NCBI GenBank assembly: GCA_905182535.1 | Contig: CAJJBZ010000001.1 | Location: forward strand, 1-64,000 | DNA: 64,000 nucleotides | Direction of reading: 5' to 3' | Source: an uncultured Planktomarina sp. | GTDB taxonomy: Bacteria > Pseudomonadota > Alphaproteobacteria > Rhodobacterales > Rhodobacteraceae | In this document: positions 7,393 to 16,783 of the stretch, in pieces | Layout of the letters: each line of letters starts with the position of its first letter | Position numbering within the stretch: position 1 is the stretch's first letter | Position numbers and translations under genes: made by a program | The notes under the pieces: model-generated | What the model was told of the DNA's origin: nothing | The model's input: only the letters and a program-made list of their open reading frames with translations | The model's database searches: none

Positions 7393-9308
7393 GATGTTGC
7401 CTCTCTAAGATATAGAACTGCATAGGCATCAAGCGATTTTCCTGTTTCAAGCGGCGTCACATCTTCCGACATCCCAGAGAGATTACTAGCATCAAGATAT
7501 ACTCCAACAGGATTGGTTAGATTTATCTGGGGTACATCGCGCTGTAGCTTCGAGAGGTTTGCAATCAATGCACTGCGGTGACCGTCATGTTTCCAGACGA
7601 GACAGGCTATGTCGTCATGCGTATCGGCACGCAATAAAAGCGCTCCGCCTGCAGCCGCTATCCAGCGGGTGACGTGGTAGAGTGGGAAAAGCTCCCCATC
7701 GCCTAAGTCATCCCAAACTGGTCTGGGGTAATCTTGTTTGTCAGAAATCAGGCCAAACGGTCCTGTCGGGGCGCCAAATGCAAAACGGTCTACTGAAAAT
7801 GGGGCAATACGTGTCAAATAACCCACAATCCACGCTGCAGCAAATAATCCACGTTGGCGTGGATCATGCGCGGCCATTTCCTCCCGTGCCAAGGGATCGT
7901 TTTTAACAGGTGCACTGCCATAAGGGTTCAGCCGCATTCCTATTCCAACTGGTCCAACAGAAATTGGTAGCCCATTTGCCAAAGCATTTGCCGAATATAG
8001 AACATGCGATAACGTTTCCAACGTTTCCATAACAGAGGCATCATCGGCTGCATGGACCAGAGGCGAAGTGGCAAATGTCATGCCATCCCAATGTGACGTA
8101 GTAAGTCTTTTACGATTGAGCTCTGTAAAAAAGGCAGGAGTGCCACCTATTTTGGTCGCTTGGGGGAAATAGAGAGATAGAGCGTCGGTTACTGTAGATT
8201 CGGAGGGATGCTGCGGGCGATCCTCGTTGGGCTGAAAACTTTGCTCGTCAATTTTGGAAAATGCCGAGACGCGAGCAACAGAAATCCCAGCGCTTGTCAT
8301 TAAACCAGATAGCGTTTTCAGCTCTCGCATCAGGTCGGTGGCGTTAGACGCTGTGAAAATCACCTGCACTTCTAAGTCTGCACCCGTTAACTTCATCAAT
8401 TGCGTGATGGCTTTATAATCTTTTTCATCGTTAGTGGTGCTGAGATCGACCCTCAGTAGTAGGGAAGCAGGGGCTAGACACTTTACCAACTCAGCGAAGT
8501 GCAGCGCGCACGCTGCATCTGCCGGTGTATCAAGTGGCAAAGCGAAATACGGCATACGCTGCTTGACAATTTCTGGGAGATTAATTGTTGGCTTAGGCAG
8601 AATATCCATACCTGTATCATGGACATTTACCTTTACGCTCTGGTGAATGGTTTCATCTGGAGAGAGCACGTAAGGATAGGGTAAGTCGATCGGGCGATTG
8701 TAGGTTTTGAACGAGGCATCAGTCCAGTTGCGTTGATCCTCCATCTCAAAAATATCACCCGCAAAGCTAGTCTCTACTTTTAGCCCCTTCACTGGACTAT
8801 GTGTGATTGCACGCATATCCATGACGGGCTGGCCCGGAGAAATTTGAAGCGAAATCGTCTTGTCTTGTGCTGGCGCTGAGTAGTGATCAACGCTAACGCG
8901 TGTACCAGCAAATCCGTCAAGCGGGTGGAGTATGACAAAGCCACTTCGATTGGTTTTAAAGGAAGCCTCTGCACAAATTGTTGCGTCAGCTACCAAACGG
9001 CCCACTGCGTCTCCCTTTATGCAGATGGCAACTGACACTCCCTTACCTGATGTGCCGTAATGTGCTTTGTAAGAAATACTAAAATCTGTGTGAGATTCTG
9101 TTATTTTGAGGCCAGAAATTGAGGCAGCCGGTGTCCCCCATCCGGGGGTACGTACCAAAAACGAAATGCCACGGAGAATTTCAACACCTTTCCATCGCAC
9201 CCAGCGAAGCGACCCAGCAGAATATATGACTTCGAGAGACCCTGCGCTGAGGATGCGGGGTGCGTCTGGAACCACAGGTGTACCTGTCAGAAGAATATCA
9301 TTAATCAT
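7389..9308 (-). CDS. apnL: D-apionate lactonase (ApnL)
   Basis: This 639-residue protein matches the large ApnL family, which hydrolyses D-apionolactone to D-apionate. The N-terminus has the hallmark pattern of a lactone-site domain (ILSAGSLEV, LRWVRWKGVEILR, FLVRTPGWGTP). The rest appears to form a TIM-barrel-like part and a C-terminal beta domain, with HYSAPAQ and NPYGSAPVKNDP as notable motifs. No signal peptide is visible, so it is cytoplasmic. It is the first gene of a unit running apnL, apsD, SDR, SDR. The ribosome site before ATG is weak. The family has few other recognised functions, and the neighbours fit. Confidence 0.78.
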   Translation of the reverse strand: MINDILLTGTPVVPDAPRILSAGSLEVIYSAGSLRWVRWKGVEILRGISFLVRTPGWGTPAASISGLKITESHTDFSISYKAHYGTSGKGVSVAICIKGDAVGRLVADATICAEASFKTNRSGFVILHPLDGFAGTRVSVDHYSAPAQDKTISLQISPGQPVMDMRAITHSPVKGLKVETSFAGDIFEMEDQRNWTDASFKTYNRPIDLPYPYVLSPDETIHQSVKVNVHDTGMDILPKPTINLPEIVKQRMPYFALPLDTPADAACALHFAELVKCLAPASLLLRVDLSTTNDEKDYKAITQLMKLTGADLEVQVIFTASNATDLMRELKTLSGLMTSAGISVARVSAFSKIDEQSFQPNEDRPQHPSESTVTDALSLYFPQATKIGGTPAFFTELNRKRLTTSHWDGMTFATSPLVHAADDASVMETLETLSHVLYSANALANGLPISVGPVGIGMRLNPYGSAPVKNDPLAREEMAAHDPRQRGLFAAAWIVGYLTRIAPFSVDRFAFGAPTGPFGLISDKQDYPRPVWDDLGDGELFPLYHVTRWIAAAGGALLLRADTHDDIACLVWKHDGHRSALIANLSKLQRDVPQINLTNPVGVYLDASNLSGMSEDVTPLETGKSLDAYAVLYLREATS

Positions 9309-9340
9309 TGGCTCTGCCTTTAGGTTTAACCACTACTATA

Positions 9341-9354
9341 TTTGTATACATAAA
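9341..9354. promoter_or_regulatory. Candidate operator upstream of apnL
   Basis: TTTGTATACATAAA lies 33 bases before the apnL start and contains the dyad GTATAC within a near-palindrome. Similar AT-rich GTAT sequences occur before the SDR at 6208 (TTTGTATAAT, 6234-6243). GntR/FCD regulators often bind such short dyads. The core GTATAC is expected many times by chance in DNA of this composition, so support is weak. Confidence 0.2.
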
Positions 9355-9608
9355 TTAAAATTATATTTTAATTCTAGCTTCCGCCTGAGGTACAAATCAA
9401 CGTTTATTAGTTAATATTAAACAAAAAAAAGAAGGTTTGTGGGCTTGCGCCGTTCTTCTACAGGAATAAACTGTACTCAAATAATTCAACAAAACTGTTG
9501 ATTCCGGAACTTAGTATCGCTCCTGAACATCTAATTTATAGCGAGACACCGGAAGCTGCGAGGCAAACCTGAGGCATAAGATGGCTCGGTCCCAAAAAGG
9601 AAATGACT

Positions 9609-10424
9609 ATGTCGAACTACATCACCAATTTGTTTTCACTTGAAGGCAAGACTGCTCTGATTGCTGGAGGGGCAGGCGCCATCGGGCGGGACATTGCTCG
9701 CGCCTTTTCTAAAGCTGGTGCGTTCGTTATAGTGCACGATTTGGCTCAAGACAGGTTAGATGAAGTGGCCGCGACATTCATGGCCGAAGGGCTTGTGTTT
9801 AACGGGATGCAAGCGGACCTCAGTACTGCCGAAGGTTGTGCAGGTCTCGTCGCGCGCGCAAAAGAAGTAACTGGAACAATTGATATCCTTGTAAACCTGC
9901 AAGGCACAAACAAGCGCAAGCCTATCACAGAAGTCACGCAGGAAGATTTTGATCTTATTACTTCGGTCAACCTAAGGTCGGTCTACTTTATGTCCCAAGA
10001 AGTGCACCCCATAATGAAGGCACAAGGTGGCGGACGTATTATACATTTTAGTTCCCTTTCTGCGAATATTTCTTTTGATACAATCTCAGTTTACGCAGCG
10101 ACGAAGGCGGCAGTGACATCGCTCACGCGCAGTCAGGCCCACGAATGGGCGGATGATAACATTCAGGTTAACGCGATCGAGCCAGGCTTCGTCCAGACTG
10201 AATTTACTCGACCTTTGTGGGACGATGACTACCGCGCCGAGTGGTTCGCAAATTATATTCCGCAAGCCCGCTTGGCGGTGCCTGAAGATCTCGTAACAAC
10301 CGCACTTTATCTTGCGGCACCTGCAACGCGATATCTGACTGGTCAAAATATTGTTATAGATGGGGGCGTGTTAACTGGTGCAAGCTGGGTTGAGGCACAG
10401 CGCCGTCCAGGCATCAAACGCTAA
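9609..10424 (+). CDS. SDR-family oxidoreductase, gluconate 5-dehydrogenase-like
   Basis: This is a cytoplasmic short-chain dehydrogenase of about 271 residues. The nucleotide motif is AGGAGAIG; NLQG replaces the usual NNAG. Catalytic Ser (FSSLSA) and YAATK follow. The C-terminus has GQNIVIDGG, typical of the FabG/gluconate 5-dehydrogenase branch. ATG at 9609 is preferred over 9603 because AAGG then lies about eight bases upstream. It is followed 12 bases later by a sulfurtransferase gene, an unusual pairing. The substrate is unknown; a polyol or acid sugar is likely. Confidence 0.7.
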   Translation: MSNYITNLFSLEGKTALIAGGAGAIGRDIARAFSKAGAFVIVHDLAQDRLDEVAATFMAEGLVFNGMQADLSTAEGCAGLVARAKEVTGTIDILVNLQGTNKRKPITEVTQEDFDLITSVNLRSVYFMSQEVHPIMKAQGGGRIIHFSSLSANISFDTISVYAATKAAVTSLTRSQAHEWADDNIQVNAIEPGFVQTEFTRPLWDDDYRAEWFANYIPQARLAVPEDLVTTALYLAAPATRYLTGQNIVIDGGVLTGASWVEAQRRPGIKR

Positions 10425-10436
10425 TGGAGAACGCTG

Positions 10437-11303
10437 ATGAGTAGATGGTTGATTGAGACTGACATCCTTGCCCGGCTGTTGGCCGATACGCCTGACGCAG
10501 ATCGTATTATTCTAGATTGCTCGTGGTATCTGCCCGATGTGGGCAAGCACGCTATTGATGACTTTAATGTGGGCCATATACCTAGTGCGCAGTTTCTTGA
10601 TTTAACTGAGGTTTCAGATACTGCCTCGCCCTACGTCAATATGCTTCCCGAACCCAAACAGTTCGCAAGTTCTGTAAGTGCGCTTGGGATTGGTAAAAAC
10701 ACCGAAGTGATAATCTATGATGCGGGTTATGTCTCGGCCAGGGTGTGGTGGATGTTCCGCACATTCGGTCACGACCGGGTACGTATCCTCAATGGTGGCT
10801 GGCGCAAATGGGTCACTGAAGGTTACGAAATCGAAATAGGATCTGGTACTAAAGTGATTGCGAAGACCTTTCCTGCAAATCTAATAAAAGGCCGTGTTGC
10901 CACACTTGAAACTGTGCGGGAAGCAGGGTTGGATGACGCTGCCGTCATTATTGATGCTCGGACTGCCGCACGTTTCGATGGGCACGAGGGATCTGGCTAC
11001 CCTGGTGTCGCCTCAGGCTACATGCCAGGCGCGATTAATACGCCTTGGCAGTTATTTTTCGAACCCTCACCGTCATACCGCTTTATTTCACCCGATGCTG
11101 CGAGGGCAGTGTTCTTAAGCCAAGGTGTAGACCTATCGCGCAATATCATCTCGACGTGTGGATCTGGCGTTACTGCGTCTATTTTGGTTTTCATGCTAGA
11201 AGAAATCGGCCATCTAAACTGGGTTCTCTATGACGGGTCTTGGCATGAGTGGGGACAGCACGATGACACTATCAAGCTAGTCAAGCCACATATTTCAAAA
11301 TGA
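10437..11303 (+). CDS. Thiosulfate/3-mercaptopyruvate sulfurtransferase, SseA family
   Basis: This 288-residue protein has two rhodanese domains. The N-terminal inactive domain carries ILDCSWYLP and VGHIPSAQFLD. The C-terminal catalytic domain has VIIDARTAARFDG and the six-residue active-site loop CGSGVT starting at about Cys239. The CGSGVTA loop is characteristic of 3-mercaptopyruvate sulfurtransferases, which move sulfur from mercaptopyruvate to thiol or cyanide acceptors. GGAG lies seven bases before ATG. It directly follows the SDR, probably in one transcript. Why a sulfurtransferase sits with a sugar-type SDR is not clear. Confidence 0.85.
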   Translation: MSRWLIETDILARLLADTPDADRIILDCSWYLPDVGKHAIDDFNVGHIPSAQFLDLTEVSDTASPYVNMLPEPKQFASSVSALGIGKNTEVIIYDAGYVSARVWWMFRTFGHDRVRILNGGWRKWVTEGYEIEIGSGTKVIAKTFPANLIKGRVATLETVREAGLDDAAVIIDARTAARFDGHEGSGYPGVASGYMPGAINTPWQLFFEPSPSYRFISPDAARAVFLSQGVDLSRNIISTCGSGVTASILVFMLEEIGHLNWVLYDGSWHEWGQHDDTIKLVKPHISK

Positions 11304-11329
11304 TGTCAGATACATCTGGATTTTTATGA

Positions 11330-11773
11330 TCACGTTGGCCTCTGAATCATCTCGATAATCAATCCATCTTCAGGATTTCGCATATAAATAATGCGTGCCC
11401 CAGTATTTGGTCCAGCATCGATCTGAACCTCCTTCCCAATAATTTCGAGTGGCCAGGAAAGCGCATTTTTGAGAGCTAAATCCATATCTTCCACATTCAT
11501 TGCAATATGCAGCGAGCCGAGATCGCATGGGCGCGGCCTATGATCATGTCGTCGGGTGGGTGCAGAATAACATAATAGCTCGATATCCACCGCCCCGTTG
11601 CGCATATAGACGATCTCCACCTCCGCGCCATCAACACCCGTTACTGCGGAGATAATTGCCGGATCGCGTGACGCGCGCGAAAACGTTTTGAATCCAAAAA
11701 GATCGCGAAACATCGCCTCGGAACGATCTAGATTTTTTACAGTAATGCCAGTATGATTTACAGTAATTGGCAT
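11330..11773 (-). CDS. VOC-family (glyoxalase/bleomycin-resistance fold) protein
   Basis: This 147-residue vicinal-oxygen-chelate protein has two beta-alpha-beta-beta-beta modules. The first opens with NHTGITVKNLDRSEAMFRDL and the second with LGSLHIAMNVEDMDLAL. Metal ligands are probably the His of NHTGI, Glu in DIELLCY, His in SLHIAM and Glu in LIIEMIQ. GGAG precedes the ATG by five bases. It lies 34 bases downstream of an SDR on the same strand, so it is likely part of one unit. The family includes lyases, isomerases and dioxygenases; the reaction cannot be named from sequence. Confidence 0.7.
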   Translation of the reverse strand: MPITVNHTGITVKNLDRSEAMFRDLFGFKTFSRASRDPAIISAVTGVDGAEVEIVYMRNGAVDIELLCYSAPTRRHDHRPRPCDLGSLHIAMNVEDMDLALKNALSWPLEIIGKEVQIDAGPNTGARIIYMRNPEDGLIIEMIQRPT

Positions 11774-11807
11774 GGAGGCTCCTTATGCTGAAAAATGCGT
11801 GGGTTTT

Positions 11808-12555
11808 TTAACGGCCACCGCTAACCGATAAGATACTGCCTGTGATGTAGCTGGCAGCATCGGACAACAGAAAAACTATTGCCTCTGCGGTTTCCTGCGC
11901 CGTGCCTGCTCGTCCCAGTGGAACACTTTTGGAAAGCCTGCCGACCCGTTCGGCATCGCCCGCCGATTTGTGGATGTCTGTTTCAATAAGGCCGGGGCGC
12001 ACGCCATTGACGCGAATGTAGTCAGCTCCTAGTTCTTTCGCTAATCCTATCGTTAATGTCTCAACTGCGCCCTTAGAGGCAGCGTAATCAGTAAACTCTG
12101 TCGCACCACCCAGTGTTGCCGCCATCGATGACACGTTTACAATAGCGCCACCCAATTCCGCCGTGGCGCGGCGACATAATGCGTACAGCTTCTCGACAGC
12201 AAAGGAATGTCCCTCCGGTATTGACTGCAAACGTGTTAGCCCAGCGCGCAAAATCGATGTCTTCAAATCGCCCTATGGGCGGTAGAATACCTGCGTTGTT
12301 AACTAGCCCATCAAGTCGCCCAAACCGGTCTTTACATTTATTAAAAATGGTAGCTACGTCGCTCTCCCGTGAGATATCACCGCGGATCGCTTCAGCAATT
12401 CCTCCATTGAGCTTAATGTCACGCACAACGTTGTCTGCTGCGCCTTCGTTCGAGCGATATGACAAAACAACACTCCAACCATCGCGTGCAGCAGCGCGTG
12501 CAGTTGCAGCGCCTATTCCGCGTGATCCGCCTGTTATCAAAACTACCTTTTCCAT
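11808..12555 (-). CDS. SDR-family oxidoreductase, split by one frameshift
   Basis: This is a FabG/glucose-dehydrogenase-like SDR of about 248 residues in two frames. The first half has TGGSRGIGAATARAA, NNAG and the helix ending CREAVRIMSPRHGG. The second resumes with GGAIVNVSSMAA, the catalytic YAASK and VNGVRPGLIETDIH, and ends ILSVSGGR. Removing one base from the CCC run at 12151-12153 (GGG on the coding strand) restores a perfect SDR. Both halves are well conserved, so a sequencing error or a very recent mutation is likely. It precedes the VOC gene and follows the GntR gene on the same strand. Confidence 0.7.
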
Positions 12556-12630
12556 TAATTACAAACTCCATTTGATTAAAGTCTCAACGACGTGTCAGCA
12601 AAAAAAATCATAGCCGCGACCGACATTTTT

Positions 12631-13484
12631 TTATATGGGCGTGGTTTTTATATAGGCGTGGTATGGATTCATGTAATCTCTGGAGATAGGCCGCAATTCG
12701 GGCACAACGCTTTTGGCTCTGTGAGCGATTTTCTTCCCACCTCCGGGCCTGTGTCCCAGACTTGAGCACCTATTAGGTGTGACCCGATTAGCCAACGCCG
12801 CTCCAATGGCTGCTCGCACCAAGCGTGGCTCAATCTGTGCAATGATTGTCAAAGCGATCCTCGCGTAATGCTCTGCTAGCAGACATGCTACCTGATCGCC
12901 GTCGCGAATAGTGCAAGCAGCGAAAATGTCGTTATGTTCAGCCTTAGATTGACTCTGGGAATTGGTGTGGCCCATGTGGATTCCGCGGTAACGTTCAGCA
13001 TGCTCGTTGAGCTGTGCAGAATAATCCACATGACGCGGTCCCGCCCGACGAATTGCGATCATATGAAAAAGCCGATGAGCCGCATCGAAGGTTGCAAAAT
13101 CTTCTAATGCTTCAGCTGGTATGTTATTATCAGGCAGTTTTGCATTTCATCTAGATCTTCCAATGACAGGTCTGTGACAGATGTCCTAACCGTAGCGGTA
13201 TCAAGCTTTACGCGAAGTGCATACAATTCATCCAAATCAGCCATCGAGGTCGATGAGATTACAATCTGCCGACCCCGCTCTGAAGTAACTAGGCCTTCTT
13301 TCTCAATTAGCCTAAGCGCTTCGCGAACAGGCGTGCGACTTAAACCCAGTCGGTCGGCAATCTTCACTTGTGAAAGCCGCGTGCCGGGGGCAAAATAGCC
13401 CTTTAAAATTGACTCCTTAATGCGATCATAGGCGCTTGACATGCAATTGCCATTAGTAAAGCTATCGGTAACCTTATGCTTCAT
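12631..13484 (-). CDS. GntR/FCD transcriptional regulator, split by one frameshift
   Basis: The N-terminal part contains a winged HTH (SRTPVREALRLIEKEGLV). The FCD domain resumes in another frame with DNNIPAEALEDF and continues through the metal-binding histidine pattern (EHNDIFAA, LLAEHYARI). One extra A in the coding strand at the T4 run 13138-13141 would join QKL and PDNN into a normal protein, so a base seems to be missing here. The start may be at 13484 or at the ATG at 13442, before MSSAYDRIKE. Position suggests it controls the SDR-VOC unit immediately downstream. Confidence 0.7.
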
Positions 13485-13873
13485 GAGAAACAGGATTATC
13501 TGACATTTTAGTCGTACCCTTCGTTTCTATTATTACCAATAATCCATATGAGGTTTAGGTATGACGGTCAATTATCTGTATACTGTTTTTATTAGATTAT
13601 GCCGATGCAGTTTAGTTTTGGTATTTTGCGTCAAGTTGCCTATGCCCGAGTAGACCGTACGAAATACAGTCAAAGTTAATTGCCTGCTGTTGTATTTGAG
13701 TTCTTTGGAAACTTGGTAAAAAGTCTGCGGCGTGACATCAAAAAATGCGCTTCGGCAGGCCAAAATAATGTGGCGGCTTTCATGGCAGTTGGCTAGTTAT
13801 TCATGATAGGTTCAGCAGTCATTTGCCAAATTTATTATTAACCACCACTTACAGGCATACGTTTTACAAGAAG
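13485..13873. other. Intergenic region without a recognised gene
   Basis: About 390 bases lie between the GntR gene and the 3' end of the aldo/keto reductase. A 63-codon open frame (13572-13763, minus strand) has no ribosome site or family resemblance and is not called. A GTATAC dyad occurs at 13578-13583 but is not distinctive. Confidence 0.5.
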
Positions 13874-14904
13874 TTAATTTGTTTCAGAAGAAGCTGCCCA
13901 GAGATTTATATCCTGATCACCTGACAAGCGATCGATTTCTGAAAGTTCATCTTCTGTAAAGTTCAGGTTCCCAATTGCGCCAACACAATCTAAAATTTGC
14001 TCTGACTTTGAGGCTCCAATTAGGGCAGTAGTTACTCTGCCGCCTCGCAAAACCCACGCTAAAGCCATTTGGGCTAAAGTCTGGCCACGACTGGAAGCGA
14101 TGGCATTAAGTTTGTTAAGTGTTTCAATTAGTTCTGGCCCAATCTTATCCTTGTCAAGGCTTTTTCCTTGCATCGCACGGCTATCATTAGGCACGCCATT
14201 CAAGTATTTGGTTGTAAGCATGCCCTGAGCCAAGGGTGTAAATGCAATTGATCCAACGCCTAGGTCCTCAAGTGTATCTAGAAGCCGATCATCTTCAATC
14301 CAGCGATTAAACATATTGTAGCTGGGTTGATGAATGATGCATGGAGTACCTAAATCATTTAAGATTTTTACTGCTTCTTTGGTGCGCGGCTGTTGTAACT
14401 TGATATTCCTACATACAAGGCTCGCCCTGATTTTACGATGTAGTCCAATGCCCCCATTGTTTCTTCTAGCGGCGTATTAGGGTCGAACCGGTGTGAATAA
14501 AAAATATCCATATAATCTAGACCCAGTCTTTTTAATGACTGATCACAAGATGCAATTAAGTATTTACGGCTTCCCCATTCACCATAAGGACCAGGCCACA
14601 TATCGTAGCCTGCTTTTGAACTAATTATTAACTCATCCCTAAACTCGTAAAAATCAGTTTTTAGAATATCTCCAAACGCTTCTTCGGCACTGCCAGCCGG
14701 TGGGCCATAATTATTTGCAAGGTCAAAATGTGTGATGCCGTTATCAAAAGCTGTCTGACAAATTTCTCGTTTGATTTGATGTGGAAAGTCATTACCAAAA
14801 TTATGCCACAGACCTAATGAAATGGCTGGTAGCTTTAGTCCTGATTTGCCACAACGGCGGTAAATCATTTTATCATAACGATTTTGGCTCGGAGTATATT
14901 TCAT
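13874..14904 (-). CDS. Aldo/keto reductase (YghZ-like), split by one frameshift
   Basis: This is an NADPH-dependent TIM-barrel oxidoreductase of about 343 residues. The first half has MIYRRCGKSGLKLPAISLG, the catalytic Asp/Tyr segment FDLANNYGPPAGSAEEAFG, the Lys in SSKAGYDMWPGPYGEWGSRK, and SLKRLGLDYMDIFYSHR. It breaks after VGISSYNS. The second frame resumes with RTKEAVKIL, then HQPSYNMFNRW and the cofactor-binding ALIGASK. Adding one C at the CC/GG pair at 14388-14389 joins the frames. The length and the SSKAGYDMWPGPYG signature match the L-glyceraldehyde 3-phosphate reductase branch. ATG at 14904 follows GGAAAAAG and is preferred to 14955. Confidence 0.75.
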
Positions 14905-14959
14905 AATCTTTTTCCACAACATTTGACGTCTTTCAGACGATGCTATGGATATCAATCAT

Positions 14960-14969
14960 ATTGTACAAT
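14960..14969. promoter_or_regulatory. Perfect palindrome ATTGTACAAT upstream of the aldo/keto reductase
   Basis: This 10-base perfect dyad lies 55 bases before the likely start of the aldo/keto reductase. Short TTGTACAA-type dyads are known operators for several FCD regulators. Ownership by the GntR regulator at 12.6-13.5 kb is a guess. Confidence 0.25.
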
Positions 14970-15414
14970 ACTTGGTTTACACCTTGTCGTATCAATTATT
15001 TGATTAAAAGTTCAAAACCAATTGGTCTCACCATTGTTAGCTCGATGCGATTAGGCTAAATTCTATCTCCGAGCTTAGTAAATACTGGTAGCTGATCGTT
15101 ATTGTTATAAAATACCGGGATTATCGATGATGTTGGGCATTGCAGAGAGATTTACGGTGAAATTGAAACAGCTATCCAATGACGATCATAACCAGTATAA
15201 TTGCGAAAATGTGTCGCTGATCCATGACACCCTCTCGGAATCCAACTCTCACATTTATGAGGGCCTTAGTTGGCGTTGTAGTTTCTTTTCAGTCTGACAG
15301 TGACTCTTAAAATAAATATTATACAAAAAGTATTAAGAATATTAGTTTATATAACTTTGTTTACTGTTAATTAGAAATTAATTAAAATTAATGCTGGGAG
15401 CATAAGGAGGCGCA
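14970..15414. other. Intergenic region between aldo/keto reductase and pepT
   Basis: This is about 445 bases of AT-rich sequence between divergent genes. No open frame, RNA gene or clear terminator was seen. It presumably carries both promoters. Confidence 0.5.
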
Positions 15415-16653
15415 ATGGTCCACCTATTTGACCAAGAACTCGAAGACCGGCTAATACGTTACGCCACGATTGACAGCCAAAGTGATGAAGCGTCTAAGTC
15501 GTCCCCCAGCAGCGAAATCCAACTTGATATTCTTCGGCTTCTTGAGGATGAACTTGTCGGGATTGGCGCTAAAGATGTCCGTTTGACAGAATATGGCGTT
15601 GTACTTGCGACAATTCCGGGCACGGTTGATGGCCCAACCGTTGGGCTGTTGGCGCATGTGGATACCGCTCCGCAGTTCAATGCTACAGATGTCAAGCCTC
15701 GTGTTATACGTGGTTACAATGGTGGAGATATAACGTTTCCAGATGCCCCGGAACTTGTACTTTCTCCGGAAGAATATCCCTACCTAGCGGAGAAGGTTGG
15801 TCAGGACATCATTACAGCTTCTGGTACCACCTTACTGGGTGCTGATGACAAGGCTGGTATTGCTATTATAATGACCGCAGTGCGTCACCTGTTAAATCAC
15901 CCAGAGATTTCACATCCTACCCTCCGCATTGCCTTCACACCGGATGAAGAAATTGGCCGTGGCGTAACTGAACCGCTACCCAATGATCTGGCTGCTGATT
16001 TTGCGTACACGTTCGACGGCGCTGCAGTGGGTGAGATCGAATATGAAAGTTTTTCGGCCGATGCTGCAGAGATTAATATTACTGGCATCTCGATTCATCC
16101 AGGCTTAGCCAAGGGAAAAATGGTCAACGCACTGCACCTCGCATCAAAAATCATTACAACTTTGCCACAAGCTACGATGACGCCTGAATCTACTGAAAAA
16201 AGGGAAGGTTTCATTCACGCTACCCAGATGCACGGCGACGCTGCAGCGATGACTATAAAAATATCATTCGTAAAAATTGCCGTATGCAAACCAAAAGGTG
16301 ATTTATTGCAACAGGTTTGCCTTGCTGTTCAGGCCACTGAGCCCAGGGCGGAAATCAAATGTACGATCCGCCCACAATATCGCAATATGCGATACTGGTT
16401 GGAAACCGACATGAGGCCGGTTGATCTTGCACGCGAAGCCGCCATAAAACTTGGCATAGAACCCGTCTCAGTACCAATCCGTGGGGGAACCGACGGATCT
16501 ATATTGACCGAAATGGGCATTCCTACACCAAATATTTTCACTGGGATGCAAAATATTCATGGGCCGCTTGAATGGATTTCAATTCAGGATATGTCCAAGG
16601 CTACAAAACTTTGCCTGACCTTGGCCGAGTTAGCGGCGAAACCAACTAATTAA
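15415..16653 (+). CDS. pepT: Peptidase T (tripeptide aminopeptidase, M20B)
   Basis: This 412-residue zinc aminopeptidase releases N-terminal residues from tripeptides in the cytoplasm. Metal and catalytic motifs are in order: LLAHVDTAP, LLGADDKAGIA, FTPDEEIGRG, FDGAAVGE, IRGGTDGS and NIFTGMQNIHGPLEW. The dimerisation domain lies between about residues 205 and 330. Length is typical. AAGGAGG lies close before the ATG, the strongest ribosome site in this part of the window. The gene stands alone between divergent and convergent neighbours. Confidence 0.93.
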   Translation: MVHLFDQELEDRLIRYATIDSQSDEASKSSPSSEIQLDILRLLEDELVGIGAKDVRLTEYGVVLATIPGTVDGPTVGLLAHVDTAPQFNATDVKPRVIRGYNGGDITFPDAPELVLSPEEYPYLAEKVGQDIITASGTTLLGADDKAGIAIIMTAVRHLLNHPEISHPTLRIAFTPDEEIGRGVTEPLPNDLAADFAYTFDGAAVGEIEYESFSADAAEINITGISIHPGLAKGKMVNALHLASKIITTLPQATMTPESTEKREGFIHATQMHGDAAAMTIKISFVKIAVCKPKGDLLQQVCLAVQATEPRAEIKCTIRPQYRNMRYWLETDMRPVDLAREAAIKLGIEPVSVPIRGGTDGSILTEMGIPTPNIFTGMQNIHGPLEWISIQDMSKATKLCLTLAELAAKPTN

Positions 16654-16783
16654 CACCACGTCCTTTCTTCAGGTCATGAATTTTGAACTGTTGTATACTG
16701 CAAAGAAGCAAACCTTTTTAGTAATACCTTCGTTTAACATTCATGACCTGCCAAGGTCGTAAAAATGATTTGTGAGAAGGTCT

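Noticed and set aside
13572-13763. 63-codon open frame on the minus strand
   Set aside because: No ribosome site, no family resemblance, and it sits alone in an intergenic region.
9345-16698. A regulon marked by GTATAC dyads near 9345, 13578 and 16693
   Set aside because: A six-base AT-rich palindrome is expected about twenty times by chance in 64 kb at this composition, and flanks are not conserved.
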